A stretch of 64,000 nt of DNA. Source: Amycolatopsis bartoniae (lineage in GTDB: Bacteria > Actinomycetota > Actinomycetes > Mycobacteriales > Pseudonocardiaceae). The notes below the pieces were generated by a model. The model saw only the letters and a program-made list of their open reading frames with translations. It made no database searches and had not been told where the DNA came from. Position numbers and translations under genes: made by a program. Positions 43,954 through 51,217 of the stretch are shown here, piece by piece (positions within the stretch are counted from its first letter, which is position 1; each line of letters starts with the position of its first letter). The stretch spans positions 62,001 through 126,000 of the forward strand of contig NZ_JACHWH010000011.1 in NCBI RefSeq assembly GCF_014191255.1. The letters run 5' to 3'.

Positions 43954-44922
43954 GTGGAACTGCGGCATCTGACCTACTTTCTCGCTCTAGCCGAACACCG
44001 GCACTTCGGCCGGGCCGCAGCCGCCGTCGGGATCAAGCAGCCGCCGTTCTCCCAGCAGATCAAGCAACTCGAGCAGGAGCTGGGTGTGGAGCTGGTGGAA
44101 CGGTTGCCGGGCGGATCCGAGCTGACCGAGGCGGGCCGCACTTTCGCCGAGCACGCACGTGCGGTTCACGCCGCTGTGGAGCGCGCTCGTGCGGAAACCC
44201 TCCGTGCGGCGCGCGGAGAGCTGGGCCGGATCGAGATCGCCGCCCTGGCTTCCTCATTCACCAAAATTCTGCCTCGCATCCTGCGCGTGCTGCGCACCCG
44301 CAGGCCGGATCTCGTTGTCCACCCGGTCGAGTATTCCCGCACGGCTGCCGGGGTGCGTGCGGTGCTGGAGGGCACCGCTGACATCGCCTTCGGGCGTCCT
44401 CCGCTCTCCAACGGCCGGGAGACCGGCAAGCTGCTGGCACTGCCCCTGATGACCGAGCGGACGATGCTGGTGCTGCCCCGAGGACATCCACTGGACAACG
44501 AGCCGGCCGTCCACATCTCGGCGCTGGTCCACCAGCAGTTCGTCCTGACGCCGCTGGAGGAACGCTTCCCGCGCTACCTCCACCTTGCTTGCGCCGCCGC
44601 CGGCTTCGAGCCGGCGATCGCGGGCACCGTGCAGGGGATCCACACAGTGGTGGGAATGGTGGCATCCGGGCTGGGCATCGCCGTCGCTCCCGAAAGCGCG
44701 GTCGTGCCCGGACGTCTCGACGTCGTCTTCCGGCCGATTGCGCCGACCGTCCCAGCCCCTCCGTTGAGCCTGGTCTGGCGTGCGGACGACTCGCGTGCCT
44801 CCACCGCGGCCTTCTGGCAACTGGTCCAGGAAGTGCTCGAAATCGAGGCGACACCGGTTTCCGAACAGGAATTCGACCGCCGCTACCTCACCGCACTCCG
44901 AGAACGGCAGGGAGCCGGCTGA
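43954..44922 (+). CDS. LysR-family transcriptional regulator
   Basis: A 322-aa protein. The winged helix-turn-helix is at 1-60 (MELRHLTYFLALAEHRHFGR, FSQQIKQLEQELGVELVER). The effector domain is at ~90-300 (GELGRIEIAALASSFTKILP, ADIAFGRPPL, VVGMVASGLGIAVAPESAVV). It starts with GTG, preceded by TTAAGGAG. It sits at the 3' end of the catabolic cluster on the same strand, an unusual spot for LysR genes, which are mostly divergent from their targets. It may act on the aldo/keto reductase/isomerase divergent region. Confidence 0.9.
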   Translation: MELRHLTYFLALAEHRHFGRAAAAVGIKQPPFSQQIKQLEQELGVELVERLPGGSELTEAGRTFAEHARAVHAAVERARAETLRAARGELGRIEIAALASSFTKILPRILRVLRTRRPDLVVHPVEYSRTAAGVRAVLEGTADIAFGRPPLSNGRETGKLLALPLMTERTMLVLPRGHPLDNEPAVHISALVHQQFVLTPLEERFPRYLHLACAAAGFEPAIAGTVQGIHTVVGMVASGLGIAVAPESAVVPGRLDVVFRPIAPTVPAPPLSLVWRADDSRASTAAFWQLVQEVLEIEATPVSEQEFDRRYLTALRERQGAG

Positions 44923-45449
44923 AGCCCTCGCCAGGAGGATCGAGCTCAGCGATGGCTCCGCTCACCCATGACCTTACACAGGCAGCAGGGCACCCAGACG
45001 AGCGACAGCGGCGGCATGATCCCGAGGCGGTACGAATTGACGTTTGCGGGCTTGTTCAGCAGATACTGGTGGCTCGTATCGGCTATCCGGAGCGATGGGG
45101 CGCCATAGCGCTGGAATCGTTCCACATCATCGCCCACCATCGCCGCCGGCGAGGCGTGGGCCCAGCGGCCGGCGGAGGCTGCTTGCCGAACAACGTCTTC
45201 AGCTGTGGCAACGACACCATCGCCTCTGGCCCGCTACGAATGGGCAAGATGCAGCCATGACAGCAGCACGGCGTGCCAGAGCTGGATGCTGGATCACGAC
45301 CGACCGCCACTGCGCCGGACATGGTGACGAACGGCGGAAGCGAGAGCTGACCACCGCTGTTGACGAGTTCGACCCAACTATCGGTGGCTCCGTGCCGGCG
45401 TCGGCGAGTCCCGTACCGAACCTCTGAAGTTGCCAGGGCCGGGTCGTTT
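44923..45449. other. Stretch with no recognised gene
   Basis: Several short frames exist, for example a 63-codon minus frame ending in VWVPCCLCKVMGERSHR, but none resembles a known family. Composition is less GC-biased at codon third positions than in the flanking genes, so I read it as decayed mobile DNA. Confidence 0.4.
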
Positions 45450-45594
45450 CTGGTGCCCTCGTTCCTCATCACCCTGCTCGAGGCTTTCCTCGAGACCCAC
45501 GAGCATCCGCACGTGTTCGTCACCGCCGAACACCAGTTGCTGCGGCGCTCGAACTTCTCGCGAAGGGCGATGCGCCCCGCCGCCTCGCCTCCGA
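45450..45594 (+). pseudogene. Tyrosine recombinase (phage-type integrase) scrap
   Basis: About 46 codons read SFLVPSFLITLLEAFLETHE, PHVFVTAEHQLLRRSNFSRR, AMRPAA. This matches the stretch before the catalytic HxxR of actinobacterial integrases ('VP..L...L..H', 'VF....G..LRR.NF.RR...PA'). All catalytic residues are outside the fragment. It is a relic of an integrative element near a tRNA-derived site. Confidence 0.6.
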
Positions 45595-45889
45595 AGTCGA
45601 AGCCCGCATCCTCGACACACTCCAGCAGTGCTGGCTCGACGCCCTCGCCAACCTCCACGGCGCGGTCACACCCAAGCCACTCCTGCTAGCCGCCCGACCC
45701 ACCGCAAGGGGCCCGCCTTCTCGTGCTCCATCCACGACCGCCTCGCCGACCGCCGGAACCGGCGGAAACTGGCCCCTGCGGCATCCAGCCACCCCGAACC
45801 GCCCCAACGCCGCTACGGCGACGACAGCCGCCCGCAACGGCGCCGTGCTGCTCTCAGCCGACGCGAACCAAACCGGGTTCAGGCAGCTT
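45595..45889. other. Unassigned stretch with partial similarity to 50.55-50.62 kb
   Basis: The segment CGACCGCCTCGCCGACCGCC (about 45738-45757) and GGCCCCTGCGGCA blocks recur at 50574-50612, so the dispersed repeat below extends patchily into this stretch. No coding sequence is recognised. Confidence 0.45.
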
Positions 45890-46089
45890 CAGGACAGTCG
45901 CCAGCGGTTCCTGGAGGAGCCGGTCTGAACGCGACCCCATAAGCCCTGGTGTCAAAACTTTCCGTGATCGGCTCCTGATTCGCTCCCGCTCACCCCTGTT
46001 GATCATGAAAACGGGCCTCACCCCGAGACACACCACGAGCACGAAAAGCCCGCTGACCTGGGGCTTCCACCCAGAGCCAATGGGCTTCT
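45890..46089. repeat. Dispersed repeat carrying the tRNA-Pro downstream terminator (copy 1)
   Basis: It matches 50626-50811 in the same orientation: GCCAGCGGTTCCTGGAGGAG, GTCAAAACTTTCC, ATCGGCTCCTGATTCGCTCC, TTGATCATGAAA, CCGAGACACACC, and GCCCGCTGACCTGG...CTTCCACCCAGAGCCAA. Small insertions and substitutions separate the copies. Copy 1 has the terminator-like hairpin but no tRNA next to it. Confidence 0.85.
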
Positions 46090-46117
46090 CCTATCGACCT
46101 GGCGTAGTCGCCGATTC

Positions 46118-46780
46118 ACGTCCAGCATCGTCCGCATCCACCGCAAGCAACTCGGCTCGGTATGGCGCAAGCTCGACCCCGGACAACAAGCCCTGGCGGT
46201 GCTGGTCTACCTGCTACGTCAACGAGACCGTGGAACTGCTGGCCGCGCGGGCTCCGAAGCTGCGCACGGCCAAGCGCGACGGCCTGGCCTACGTGATCAT
46301 CGACGGCACGCTGATCCCGATCGATCGCGTCGCCGCCGACCGGCCCTTCTCGCCGGACGGCACGGTCCTGTGGGTCTCCGGTGCCCTGCCCGGCAGCACT
46401 CACGACACCGCTGCCGCCCGGATCTGGCAGATTCCCGCCGCGCTGCGCGATGCCGGGCTCATCGCGCTGGGCGACAAGGACTACCACGGTCCTGCGCAAG
46501 CTCCGCTGCTGTCCCCGACGCGCCGGGCAACTCGCCAAGGCTATCCACGTCCTACAGAACTACGAGATCACCGCAGGGCGAAAAAGGCGAGCCCGAGCCG
46601 CCGCCGAGGCGATCGCGCGCTCCACCACCGCGATCATCGTCACCAATGTCGTCATCGCGGTGCCCACCGAGGTTTGCTGCCGGGGAGCACTGCCGCCTCC
46701 AGCGCAGCAATCTTCGCGCTCGCGCACGGGATCGAACCTGTGTTGTCGTGCGAAGGTGGCCAACCGGTGAGCGGACGGTC
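46118..46780 (+). pseudogene. IS5-family DDE transposase (DDE_Tnp_4 type), disrupted
   Basis: RIHRKQLGSVWRKLDPGQQA shifts frame into NETVELLAARAPKLRTAKRD, LAYVIIDGTLIPIDRVAADR (Asp), VLWVSGALPGSTHDTAAARI (Asp) and ALGDKDYHG. After further shifts it reads AKAIHVLQNYEITAGRKRRA. Frames break at least three times. The last part (46533-46585) is duplicated in inverse orientation at 50459-50511. Confidence 0.8.
46533..46585. repeat. 53-bp perfect inverted repeat, left copy
   Basis: This transposase tail sequence (IHVLQNYEITAG codons) equals the reverse complement of 50459-50511. The pair encloses ~3.9 kb with the peptidase, ABC relic and two-component genes. Confidence 0.9.
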
Positions 46781-46840
46781 GCGGACGCTCGATGCGCCCG
46801 CGCCGCCCTGTTTCATCTCATCTGCTCACCGAGTTCTCCC

Positions 46841-48277
46841 TCAGAAACCGTCGCCAGACTGAGCTGCACACCGCACGTCGTGCGCGGGCCGGTCCCCGGT
46901 CACGAGAAAGTTCGTCACCGCCGTGTTGCCGCACTGGTTGGGCCCCAGGTATACGCCGTGGCCGCCTTGGTCGACGGTCACCATCCTGGCACGCTCGCCG
47001 AACGCCGAGCGCAGCTCGAGGGCGTTCACCAACGGCGTTCCCGGGTCGCGTTCGTTCTGCACCATCAGCACGTTGGCCGGACCGCGACCGGTGATCCGCA
47101 CTGGCGGCTCCTTCGGGGGCGCCCAATAGGCGCACGCCGAGATGTTCGCCGTGGCCGCGCCGAGCAGCGGGTACCGGATGCGGTCGACTGCCACGTTCAC
47201 CTGGTACGTCCCCACCGAACGCGGCCACGCCGAGTCTCCGCAGATGACCGCGAACCGGGACGCGAAGGTGTTCTCGATCGAGCCTGTCTCGGTCGGCACC
47301 TGAGGCGCGCGCCCTTGGTCGAGGGCCTGCCAGTCCTCGCCCAGTCGAGTCAGGTCCGTCGTGTACAGACCGCTGAACGTCAAGCTGCGGAAGATCGAGC
47401 CTGTCACGTCCGCCACCGGGGCACGGTCCAGGCGCGCCGCCAGCTCGTGGAACTTGGCCGTCACCTCGGCCGGCGTGCGGCCGAGGCCGTACTCCGGATG
47501 CGCCGCGGCGAACTTCGCGAAGTCCGGGAAGCGGTCTTCCATGCCCCGGGCGAAGGCGCGCATCGCCGTGATGTCGTAACCGCCCGGGCCGAGATTGCTG
47601 TCCAGCACGATGCGGTCGCTGCGGTCAGGGAACATCGTCGTGTACACCGCGCCCAGGTATGTGCCGTAGGACGCACCGAGGTAGGACACCGTGGGTTCAC
47701 CGAGCGCCGCTCGGATGCGGTCCATGTCCCGCGCGGTGTTGGCCGTGGTGACATACGGCAGCATCGGACCGGTGGCGGCATCCCGGCACTGCTGTGCCTC
47801 GGTTTTCGCGATCTTCGCCTGCTTGACGACGTCAGCCGGGCCATCGGCGTAGGGCAGGTTGCCGATCGCCAGCTGCGCCGGGGTCAGGTCGCACGTCACC
47901 GGCGTGCTGCGACCGACGCCCCGCGGATCGAAACCGATGACGTCGTAGGCGTCCAGTACGCTCTGCGGCAGGTTCACGTACTTCAGCACCTGCGGGTAGT
48001 CCAGACCTTCACCGCCAGGACCGCCGGGGTTCGTGAACAGCACGCCCCGCCGCTTCTCCGGGTGTTTGCTCGGCAGGCGCGACACGGCGATGTCGATGGT
48101 CCGTCCGCCAGGGTCGCCGTAGTCCAGTGGCACCTTCATCGTCGTGCACTGGATGTCGGGGACGGGGAAGGCGCCTGCAGGACACGGCCCCCAGGCGAGG
48201 CTGGTCGCAGCGGACGCAGGGGACAACCCCGTCACGCCGAACACAGCGGCGGCGGCGGCGAGCAGGATCTTGCGCAT
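46841..48277 (-). CDS. Secreted TAP-like alpha/beta hydrolase (tripeptidyl aminopeptidase type)
   Basis: A 478-aa protein. The Sec signal peptide is at residues 1-23 (RKILLAAAAAVFGVTGLSPA then SAA). GVLFTNPGGPGGEGLDYP is the oxyanion region, VIGFDPRGVGRSTPVTC is typical of the family, and YLGASYGTYLGAVYTTMFPD carries the nucleophile Ser. The TAP C-terminal domain holds VQNERDPGTPLVNALEL (Asp) and VTVDQGGHGVYLG (His). It removes N-terminal peptides or acts on esters outside the cell. The ATG at 48277 has a GAAAGGAA ribosome site. The gene is on the minus strand, followed upstream by the ABC relic. Confidence 0.92.
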   Translation of the reverse strand: MRKILLAAAAAVFGVTGLSPASAATSLAWGPCPAGAFPVPDIQCTTMKVPLDYGDPGGRTIDIAVSRLPSKHPEKRRGVLFTNPGGPGGEGLDYPQVLKYVNLPQSVLDAYDVIGFDPRGVGRSTPVTCDLTPAQLAIGNLPYADGPADVVKQAKIAKTEAQQCRDAATGPMLPYVTTANTARDMDRIRAALGEPTVSYLGASYGTYLGAVYTTMFPDRSDRIVLDSNLGPGGYDITAMRAFARGMEDRFPDFAKFAAAHPEYGLGRTPAEVTAKFHELAARLDRAPVADVTGSIFRSLTFSGLYTTDLTRLGEDWQALDQGRAPQVPTETGSIENTFASRFAVICGDSAWPRSVGTYQVNVAVDRIRYPLLGAATANISACAYWAPPKEPPVRITGRGPANVLMVQNERDPGTPLVNALELRSAFGERARMVTVDQGGHGVYLGPNQCGNTAVTNFLVTGDRPAHDVRCAAQSGDGF

Positions 48278-48320
48278 CGGTATTCCTTTCTCGGTGCGCC
48301 GCCGGACAGCGGCGCGGTTC

Positions 48321-48592
48321 CTAGCGGAAGAGCCGCTTGGCCAGCGCGACGGCGATGACGAACCCAGCCAGCGTCGGGCCGAACAGGCCCAGCGAATCGG
48401 TGAGCGGCTCGCGGCCGGAGAGCTACCCGACCTTGGTGGTGGCCTTGCGGGTCAGGTCGACGACGCCGAGCACGCGCCCGACGTCGGCGGCGCGGTCGCG
48501 CGGGTCCTTCCCGAACACGCGCACAGCGCCGCGGGGAAGCCGCCGTAGGTGAGGGTGAGGCGGTCGACGTCGATGACGGGTGTCGTGGACAT
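48321..48592 (-). pseudogene. Collapsed ABC transporter (ATPase start fused to permease end)
   Basis: The minus strand begins MSTTPVIDVDRLTLTYGGFP, an ABC ATPase start, and then loses the Walker and signature motifs. In another frame VFGKDPRDRAADVGRVLGVV and LTRKATTKVG stop at TAG. The last part, EPLTDSLGLFGPTLAGFVIA and ALAKRLFR plus stop, looks like the end of an ABC-2 permease. A large deletion fused the first and last genes of an ABC operon. Confidence 0.7.
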
Positions 48593-48646
48593 GCTCCGAT
48601 TCCAGCGGGATCGGCGCGAGCCCGGCAGTGTGGCGACGTCACCCCG

Positions 48647-49843
48647 ATGCATGACGCAGTGTCACTGGTGCGCCGCGCCGAGGTCGATACGCTCGGCCCC
48701 GTGGAGGTACCGACGATCGCGCGCAGGAGCTCCTGGACCGGCGGGGCGGTCCAGCAACGGCTGCGCCGGCTCAACCTGATCACCACGGTCCCGCCGCTCG
48801 CGATCGTCGGCGTGCTGCTCCTGCTGACCGCCCGGACCTGGTGGCACGTCGTCATCCAGGTGATCGGGCTGGTCGCCGCGCTGGCGACCGCCGAACGCTG
48901 GACGGCTGGGGACTACCTGCGCGTCGCGCGGCCCAGCTTCGCCGTCACCGCGGTCGTCTGGCTGGCCGGGTCGTTGACCGACGACCCGGCAACGTTCTTC
49001 GGCCTGTCGGCGGTGGGATCGTTCCTCGTCCCGCCGCTGCCGCGCCGGCGGCTCGCGGCGCTGGCCGGGTTCACCGCGCTGGTCGCCGTCCTGGGCGCGG
49101 CGAACGTGCTGGTGCACGACGACCGCGTCGGGCCCCGGCTGATCCAGTACGCCGCCGTCCCCGCGGTCGCAGTGCTGCTGGCGACCGGGTTCATGTTCGC
49201 CAGCCAGCGGTTCTTCGACCTGATCGCCGAGCTGGAGCAGTCGCGCGAGCGGGAGGCTGAGCTGGCCGTGACGCGGGAACGGGTGCGCTTCGCCGGCGAC
49301 CTGCACGACATCCAGGGGCACACGCTGCACGTGGTGAAGCTGAAAACCGCCCTCGCCGAGAAGCTGCTGGACAGCGACCTCGACCGGGCGCGCGCGGAGC
49401 TGGCGGAGGTGCGCAGCCTGGTCGGCGACACGATCGTCCAGACCAAGGAGCTCGCTCACGCGCAGCGGCGGCTGAACCTCTCGGCCGAGCTGGAGAACGC
49501 GAAGAACCTGTTCGAAGCGGCGGGCATCCACGTGCACGTCGAGCGGGAGTCCGAAGTGGACGCGCGGGCGGGCGAGCTGCTCGGCCAGGTCCTGCGCGAG
49601 ACGACGACCAACATCCTGCGTCACGCCGAGGCCCGCCAGGTGCGGATCACGCTGTCGCGGTCCGGTATCGAGATCGTCAACGACGGCGCGGCCGAGGACG
49701 GCGAGCCCGAGCTGAGCGGGCTTTCGGCGTTGCGCCACCGCTTGGCCGAGCACGGCGGCGAGCTACGGGTGTCGCGTACGGACGGCCGCTTCCGGACGGC
49801 GGCGGCGTTCCCGGCGTGGCGGACGGGGAAGGGCGGCCGATGA
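48647..49843 (+). CDS. NarL/DesK-type sensor histidine kinase
   Basis: A 398-aa kinase. Residues ~40-190 hold five to six membrane helices (NLITTVPPLAIVGVLLLLTA, VVIQVIGLVAALATA, SFAVTAVVWLAGSL and onward) with no extracellular sensor domain. The HisKA_3 box is FAGDLHDIQGHTLHVVKLKT with phospho-acceptor His220, and the ATPase part has ETTTNILRHAEARQVRI (N box) and LSGLSALRHRLAEHGGEL (G box). Such kinases, like DesK or LiaS, sense membrane state and often pair with an ABC transporter, whose relic is divergent here. The first ATG at 48647 is used; later starts before the first helix are possible. Confidence 0.9.
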   Translation: MHDAVSLVRRAEVDTLGPVEVPTIARRSSWTGGAVQQRLRRLNLITTVPPLAIVGVLLLLTARTWWHVVIQVIGLVAALATAERWTAGDYLRVARPSFAVTAVVWLAGSLTDDPATFFGLSAVGSFLVPPLPRRRLAALAGFTALVAVLGAANVLVHDDRVGPRLIQYAAVPAVAVLLATGFMFASQRFFDLIAELEQSREREAELAVTRERVRFAGDLHDIQGHTLHVVKLKTALAEKLLDSDLDRARAELAEVRSLVGDTIVQTKELAHAQRRLNLSAELENAKNLFEAAGIHVHVERESEVDARAGELLGQVLRETTTNILRHAEARQVRITLSRSGIEIVNDGAAEDGEPELSGLSALRHRLAEHGGELRVSRTDGRFRTAAAFPAWRTGKGGR

Positions 49844-50442
49844 CCACCGTGGTGCTCGCTGACGACGAAGCCCTGTTGCGCAAGGCACTGGCGGCGCTGC
49901 TGCCGCTCGAGGGCGAGATCACCGTGCTCGCCGAGGCCGAGGACGGCGAGCAGGCGGTGGCCGCCACGCTGCAGCACCGTCCGGATGTGCTCGTCATCGA
50001 TCTGGAAATGCCCACTGTGGACGGTCTTGGCGCGGTGGCCGACATCCGGCGCGCACGGCCGGAGCAGGTGATCCTGATGCTGACCCGGCACGCCCGGCCC
50101 GGCGTGCTGCGGAAGGCGCTGAAGCTGGGCGTGCAGGGGTTCGTGAGCAAGGCGGCGGAGCCGGCGCACATCACGTCGGTGATCCGGACCCTGCACGCGG
50201 GCAAGCGCTGGATCGACCCGGACGTCTCGGCGCTGGCGGTGGTGGACGACTGTCCGCTGACCGACCGCGAGATCGACGTCCTGCGCGCGACGCGGGAGGG
50301 GTTTTCGGTGGCGGAGATCGCGGGCCGGCTGCACCTGGCCGAGGGCACGGTCCGCAACTACCTGTCCAACGCGATGCAGAAGACCCAGACCCGCACCCGC
50401 CACGAAGCGGCCCGCTACGCCCGCGAACACGACTGGCTCTAG
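49840..50442 (+). CDS. NarL/LuxR-type response regulator (DesR-like)
   Basis: A 200-aa response regulator. The receiver domain has VVLADDEALLRKAL and VLVIDLEMPTVDG with phospho-acceptor Asp54, a conserved Thr in ILMLTRHARPGVL, and VQGFVSKAAEP with the Lys. The LuxR helix-turn-helix is LTDREIDVLRATREGFSVAE, IAGRLHLAEGTVRNYLSNAM. Its ATG overlaps the kinase stop (ATGA), so the pair is translationally coupled. The natural target was probably the ABC operon now collapsed upstream, leaving the system without an obvious local output. Confidence 0.93.
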   Translation: MTTVVLADDEALLRKALAALLPLEGEITVLAEAEDGEQAVAATLQHRPDVLVIDLEMPTVDGLGAVADIRRARPEQVILMLTRHARPGVLRKALKLGVQGFVSKAAEPAHITSVIRTLHAGKRWIDPDVSALAVVDDCPLTDREIDVLRATREGFSVAEIAGRLHLAEGTVRNYLSNAMQKTQTRTRHEAARYAREHDWL

Positions 50443-50458
50443 TGAGCTTTTTTCGCCC

Positions 50459-50511
50459 TGCGGTGATCTCGTAGTTCTGTAGGACGTGGATAGCCTTGGC
50501 GTCGCCGCCCT
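50459..50511. repeat. 53-bp perfect inverted repeat, right copy
   Basis: This is the reverse complement of 46533-46585, a transposase-derived tail. It begins 16 bp after the response regulator stop. Confidence 0.9.
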
Positions 50512-50524
50512 GACAACCCACCAT

Positions 50525-50558
50525 AAGGGCCCGCCCCCGAAGGGAACGGCGGGCCCTT
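50525..50558 (+). terminator. Rho-independent-type terminator after the response regulator
   Basis: AAGGGCCCGCC (50525-50535) and GGCGGGCCCTT (50548-50558) form a perfect 11-bp stem with a 12-nt loop, followed by a short T-containing tail. It lies 82 nt after the regulator stop and ends the two-component transcript. Confidence 0.75.
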
Positions 50559-50625
50559 GTCATGCCCCACCACAACCGCCTCGCCGACCGCCCAAACCGG
50601 CCCCTGCGGCACCCAGACACCCCAG

Positions 50626-50811
50626 GACTGTTGCCAGCGGTTCCTGGAGGAGCCGATCCGAAGGCGACCCCAGAAGCCCTGGGGTCAAAACTTTCCATAA
50701 TCGGCTCCTGATTCGCTCCTACCCGTCCTTGTTGATCATGAAACCGAGACACACCCTCGAACGCGAAAAAGCCCGCTGACCTGGGCTTCCACCCAGAGCC
50801 AACGGGCTCTT
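50626..50811. repeat. Dispersed repeat carrying the tRNA-Pro downstream terminator (copy 2)
   Basis: This is the partner of 45890-46089. In this copy the repeat directly adjoins the 3' end of the tRNA-Pro half gene, so it is probably the original context (the region downstream of the tRNA). Confidence 0.85.
50766..50808 (-). terminator. Terminator downstream of tRNA-Pro (minus strand)
   Basis: Read on the minus strand, AGCCCG ... CGGGCT encloses a second hairpin (CTGGG/CCCAG) and is followed by TTTTTCGC. It lies 10 bp beyond the tRNA 3' end, the usual place for a tRNA terminator. Confidence 0.7.
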
Positions 50812-50818
50812 CAGACCG

Positions 50819-50857
50819 TCGGGACGACAGGATTTGAACCTGCGACCCCTTGACCCC
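50819..50857 (-). tRNA. tRNA-Pro(GGG) 3' half, truncated
   Basis: The minus strand gives GGGGGTCAAGGGGTCGCAGG, then TTCAAATCCTGTCGTCCCG and A. This is the anticodon region (GGG), variable loop, T arm with GGTTCAAATCC, and the 3' acceptor strand ending in the discriminator A. The 5' half is absent: upstream sequence from 50858 is unrelated. Tyrosine recombinases often use just such tRNA 3' halves as attachment sites, so this is either an att-site duplicate or a tRNA broken by recombination. It cannot yield a tRNA. Confidence 0.8.
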
Positions 50858-50858
50858 C

Positions 50859-51000
50859 GTGTCGCCCGGCCAATGCGCTGACCTGGGGAAACAGAGAAAT
50901 CAGTGCTCGCGATAGGTACGCTGGAGTCGACTCAGCACGTTCAGCCCATCTGCGGACCAGTCACCGCTCCAGTTTCGCTCCGGCTCCTTCGCCCCAAGCT
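50859..51000. repeat. Imperfect direct repeat of the tRNA-Pro flank (copy 2)
   Basis: This is the partner of 38919-39060. It starts immediately where tRNA identity ends. The rest of the gap to 51217 holds nothing I recognise apart from its GC-rich inverted bits. Confidence 0.8.
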
Positions 51001-51217
51001 CGCCGATTCCGACCCCCTCACCGCCAGTGAGGTTCGGACCACTCCCCTACCTGCTGAAACCGAGAAATCGCAGGTAAAACGGCGACGTTCAGTGCAGTTC
51101 GCTGCCGTTGAACGTCGTGGTGCGCGCCGCCGTGCCCCAGGGGTACCGCCAACAGCTCAACGAACCGGTCGGCGGCATCCGTGTGGCTGCGGTCGGCGTG
51201 ACTGATGACTCGGGAAC

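Noticed and set aside
45083..45658. 191-codon minus frame
   Set aside because: It is antisense to the integrase scrap; composition changes along its length and no domain is visible.
50819..50857. Functional tRNA-Pro
   Set aside because: Only the 3' half exists; the acceptor 5' strand, D arm and half of the anticodon stem are missing.
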